Shown: positions 34,682 through 37,078 of the stretch, piece after piece
Layout of the letters: every line of letters begins with the position of its first letter
Numbering within the stretch: position 1 is the first letter of the stretch
Source: Bacillota bacterium
GTDB taxonomy: Bacteria; Bacillota; Sulfobacillia; Sulfobacillales; Sulfobacillaceae
Direction of reading: 5' to 3'
Length of the DNA stretch: 37,078 nt
Assembly (NCBI GenBank): GCA_021820485.1
Contig: JAKADO010000023.1
Coordinates: 1-37,078 of the forward strand
Notes under the pieces: generated by a model
Told to the model about the DNA's origin: nothing
The model's database searches: none
Seen by the model: the letters and a program-made list of their open reading frames with translations, nothing else
Program-made: the position numbers and the translations under genes

Positions 34682-35994
34682 TATTGGAAGAACCGGGGCA
34701 AATACGTCTGGTTTTCCGCTAAAATGTCGTCAAGAATCTTCTGGGCGGTTTGTCCCGCAGTCACCAGCGGGTGAATCGTCAGCGCGTGCAAGGCAGAACC
34801 GTAGTCGCCGTGCAGCGCCGCCTCGATGGTCAACTCTTCGTACGCCTTGACTACCTGCAGCAATCCCCGGATTTGCGGCGTTACCGGGGTCGTGACCTGG
34901 ATAGGATGTGCGCCTCGACTGTCAATCACCGCGTTCACCTCAATCGAGGCGTCCTCGGGTAAAAACGGCAAAATGTGCCCATTCCGCACGTTGACCGTTT
35001 GCACATCCTTGCGGTCGTTGTAAATGGACGCGATCAGTTCCACCGCCGCGAGCGAGTAATAGGCACCGCCGCGCTTCTCCAACTGCTTGGGCTTTACCGC
35101 CAAGTTGGGGTCCTTGTACAGCTCAAACAATTCCGCCTCAATCCGCTGCACCACCTCGCCGCGGGTTCCCACGGTGCGAGCGCTTTCACGCTCTTCCTCC
35201 AACATGGTATCGGTCATGTAGTAGTAGTGAAGGTAACTGCACGGCAGTGCTCCGAGCGAACGCAGGAATGCCGGATCCCATCCAAAGTCCGGAATATTCT
35301 TCACTGACATGCCATTGCGTGCCGCTCTATCCCAAATCAAATCCATCACATTATTGCTGCCGACCCGAATCTTGGTCGCCCAGTTCAAGTGATTGATTCC
35401 AATCCATTCGAAGTCAACCAACGACCGATCAACGTCAGCCATACTGGCAATTTGCATGCGCGTTCCGATCGCTAGATTGCACAGGCCGATGCTTTTCACG
35501 TTGCCATACTTCAGCACGGCTTCCGTCACCATGCCGGTCGGATTGGTGAAGTTGATCATCCAGGCGTCGGGAGCCAACTCCTCGATATCGCGGGCGATGT
35601 CGAGGATAACGGGGATGGTGCGCAACCCTTTGGCAAAACCGCCCGCCCCGGTCGTCTCCTGGCCCAGGCAGTCATAAGCCAGCGGAATCCGCTCATCGCG
35701 CACCCGCGCCGGCAACCGGCCAACACGAATCTGCGTAATGACGAAGTCAGCCCCGCGAATCGCTTCCCGACGGTCCAACGTCAACCTTACCGTCATCGGC
35801 ACCTGGGCCTTCTCCACCATGCGCTGGGCCATGGCGCCGACAATCTCCAGCTTTTCCCGCCCATCCTCGATATCCACCAGATAGAGTTCCTTGACAGGAA
35901 ACTCGTGATGGTGCTGAATGAGACCTTCCACCAATTCTGGAGTGTAGCTCGAGCCCCCGCCGATAACCACCACTCTGAGTGCACCTTTCGCCAT
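34681..35994 (-). CDS. Glycoside hydrolase family 4, 6-phospho-beta-glucosidase-like
   Basis: 437 aa. GH4 enzymes use NAD+ and a divalent metal to cleave 6-phospho-glycosides by a redox-elimination mechanism in the cytoplasm. Motifs: VVVIGGGSSYTPELVEGLI (NAD fold), ITQIRVGRLPARVRDERIPL, GQETTGAGGFAKGLRTIP, MINFTNPTGMVTEA, GLCNLAIG with the metal-binding Cys, and GINHLNW with the metal-binding His. The 6-phospho-beta-glucosidase branch is the best match by eye. ATG 35994 has GGGAGGA 6 nt upstream. No PTS genes are in the window, so the origin of its phosphorylated substrate is unknown. Confidence 0.93.
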   Translation of the reverse strand: MAKGALRVVVIGGGSSYTPELVEGLIQHHHEFPVKELYLVDIEDGREKLEIVGAMAQRMVEKAQVPMTVRLTLDRREAIRGADFVITQIRVGRLPARVRDERIPLAYDCLGQETTGAGGFAKGLRTIPVILDIARDIEELAPDAWMINFTNPTGMVTEAVLKYGNVKSIGLCNLAIGTRMQIASMADVDRSLVDFEWIGINHLNWATKIRVGSNNVMDLIWDRAARNGMSVKNIPDFGWDPAFLRSLGALPCSYLHYYYMTDTMLEEERESARTVGTRGEVVQRIEAELFELYKDPNLAVKPKQLEKRGGAYYSLAAVELIASIYNDRKDVQTVNVRNGHILPFLPEDASIEVNAVIDSRGAHPIQVTTPVTPQIRGLLQVVKAYEELTIEAALHGDYGSALHALTIHPLVTAGQTAQKILDDILAENQTYLPRFFQ

Positions 35995-35996
35995 GT

Positions 35997-36260
35997 CTAT
36001 TCCTCCCAACCGTGAAATGTCTCTCGGGATCCAGCATCCGCCTTTACACCCAAATGGTCCAGCGCCAATAACACGGGTCCATAGATCGGCGGCACACCAA
36101 CTGACGCAAGCAAGCCGCGGGGAAGCGCGCGGTGACCGTCTCTTCCAGCGCCTCTAGCAGGAACGGGCTCTGGCCCTTCTGCACCACGCTGCCCACCAGG
36201 ACAATACCCGATCGCCTGCGGCCGCTTCGTGGTGAACCACCAACGACAGGCTTAAGGGAA
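35997..36260 (-). pseudogene. C-terminal remnant of a BadF/BadG-type N-acetylglucosamine kinase
   Basis: Three minus-strand frames carry successive pieces of the kinase C-terminus. They are VVHHEAAAGDRV (about 36250-36205), IVLVGSVVQKGQSPFLLEAL with ETVTARFPAA (about 36200-36105), and GVPPIYGPVLLALDHLGVKA ending at a TAG (35999-35997) just before the GH4 start. The N-terminal ATPase half is absent; sequence to the right belongs to another broken gene on the opposite strand. The family assignment comes from the recognisable VLVGSV and GPVLLALDHLGV segments and is moderately secure. Confidence 0.65.
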
Positions 36261-36311
36261 TCCGCGTGTCATGATCACGCCATCCATATCCGGCAGTCCC
36301 AGATGGGCCGG

Positions 36312-37078
36312 CACAACAACTATGGTCCTCCGCCGGGATCTGCCGAGAAAAATTTGGGGCGGTTTCTCAAAACCGATTTTGCCCCTTACCGGGATGAATT
36401 GATTATTTCCACCAAAGCGGGTTGAGATATGTGGCCCGGTCCCTATGGCGATTTTGGTTCGAAAAAACATCTAATCGCCAGCCTTGACCAAAGCCTCAAG
36501 CGCATGGGCCTCGAATACGTCGACATTTTCTATTCACATCGTCCCGATCCGAACACGCCGGTGGAGGAAACGATGGAGGCGCTGGTTCAGGCCGTGCGCC
36601 AGGGCAAGGCGCTTTACGTGGGCATTTCCAGCTGTTCTCCCGAGCAAACCAGGGCCGCCATGCGCGTGCTGGAAGGACACGGCATCCATCTCTTAGTCCA
36701 CCAGCCCTCCTATTCGCTGTTGGATCGCTGGATCGAAGACGGTCTCCGAAATCTCTTGGAAGAGGAAGGCGTCGGCACCGTGGTTTTTTCTCCGCTGGCT
36801 CAAGGGATTCTGACCAACCGTTATTTAGGCAGAATCCCTACGGATTCCCGGACGGCTCGAAATGTCTTCCTTAGCGAGACAGACATCATTCCCCAGCGGG
36901 AGCGCATACAGAGTTGAGCGCCCTCGCCGCAGAACGGGGCCAATCAGTGGCCCAAATGGCGCTTTCTTGGGTATTGCGCGACCCCCGGGTCACCTCCGCC
37001 ATCATTGGTGCCAGCCGAGTCAGCCAATTGGATGGGAATCTCGATGCCCTGAAACATCCTTCCTTTAACACCGAGGAA
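36312..37078 (+). pseudogene. AKR14 (YghZ-like) aldo/keto reductase, truncated and frameshifted
   Basis: Homology starts abruptly at NNYGPPPGSAEKNLGRF near 36315. The N-terminal roughly 60 residues with the first catalytic motif are missing. After ELIISTKAG a TGA (36423-36425) stands before DMWPGPYGDFGSKK. The next frame runs through VDIFYSHRPDPNTPVEETM and FSPLAQGILTNRYLGRIP to a TGA at 36915. Adding one T there restores the frame into LSALAAERGQSVAQMALSWV and IIGASRVSQLDGNL, which runs off the window. The family includes L-glyceraldehyde 3-phosphate reductases. Three lesions make it non-functional. Confidence 0.85.

Noticed and set aside
28860..36430. TGA where Trp is expected in GGDEF and possibly in AKR14: UGA decoded as an amino acid
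   Set aside because: Intact genes in the window end in TGA, and both sites lie in genes that also carry frameshifts, so plain pseudogenisation is simpler.

Overview
The window looks like chromosome from a Bacillota (Firmicutes) bacterium of moderately high GC. Most starts sit behind strong AAGGAGG-type ribosome binding sites, GTG and TTG starts are common, promoters are of the sigma-A TTGACA/TATAAT type, and a group IIC intron lies at the left edge. A Sulfobacillus- or Alicyclobacillus-like acidophile would fit, but that is only an impression. I see no rRNA, tRNA, CRISPR array, phage module or insertion sequence.

Left part (1 to 10.4 kb). The first 243 bases are the 5' end of a group IIC intron on the minus strand. 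It sits exactly behind the intrinsic terminator of bioY, the biotin-uptake gene. Divergent from bioY is a BaiN/HI0933-type flavoprotein. A plus-strand run follows that is probably one operon: an APH-like phosphotransferase joined through a run of nine C to a glycerophosphodiester phosphodiesterase, a sugar-type MFS carrier (4-base overlap), an exported penicillin-acylase-family amidase, a small membrane protein and a lipoprotein with eight BNR/Asp-box-like motifs. A hairpin overlapping the last stop codon closes it.

Middle part (10.4 to 28.4 kb). This is a patchwork of short units: an aldo/keto reductase with an MFS carrier; a divergent CynX-like MFS carrier that appears to start at ACG; a MetE-C-type methyltransferase; two DHA2-type drug transporters; anhydro-MurNAc kinase (anmK); a P1-family peptidase; a second lipoprotein; a small CxxC protein; an amidohydrolase; an FMN reductase with a pirin; a GH15 glucoamylase-like enzyme; and an exported fibronectin-III protein.

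Right part (28.4 to 37.1 kb). Decay is obvious here. A diguanylate cyclase is broken by several frameshifts and a stop. A minus-strand run reads GlcNAc-kinase remnant, GH4 phospho-glycosidase, broken MFS gene, nagB, GNAT acetyltransferase, glpK and a D-threonine aldolase/D-serine dehydratase-like enzyme. At the right edge an AKR14-type reductase is truncated, stopped and frameshifted. The run resembles an amino-sugar or glycoside catabolic operon that has lost its importer and kinase but kept the soluble enzymes.

I found no clearly new multi-gene system. The observations most worth checking are the intron at the bioY terminator, the ACG start behind an otherwise excellent promoter and ribosome binding site, the poly-C junction, the orphan terminator upstream of anmK, and the clustered gene decay.
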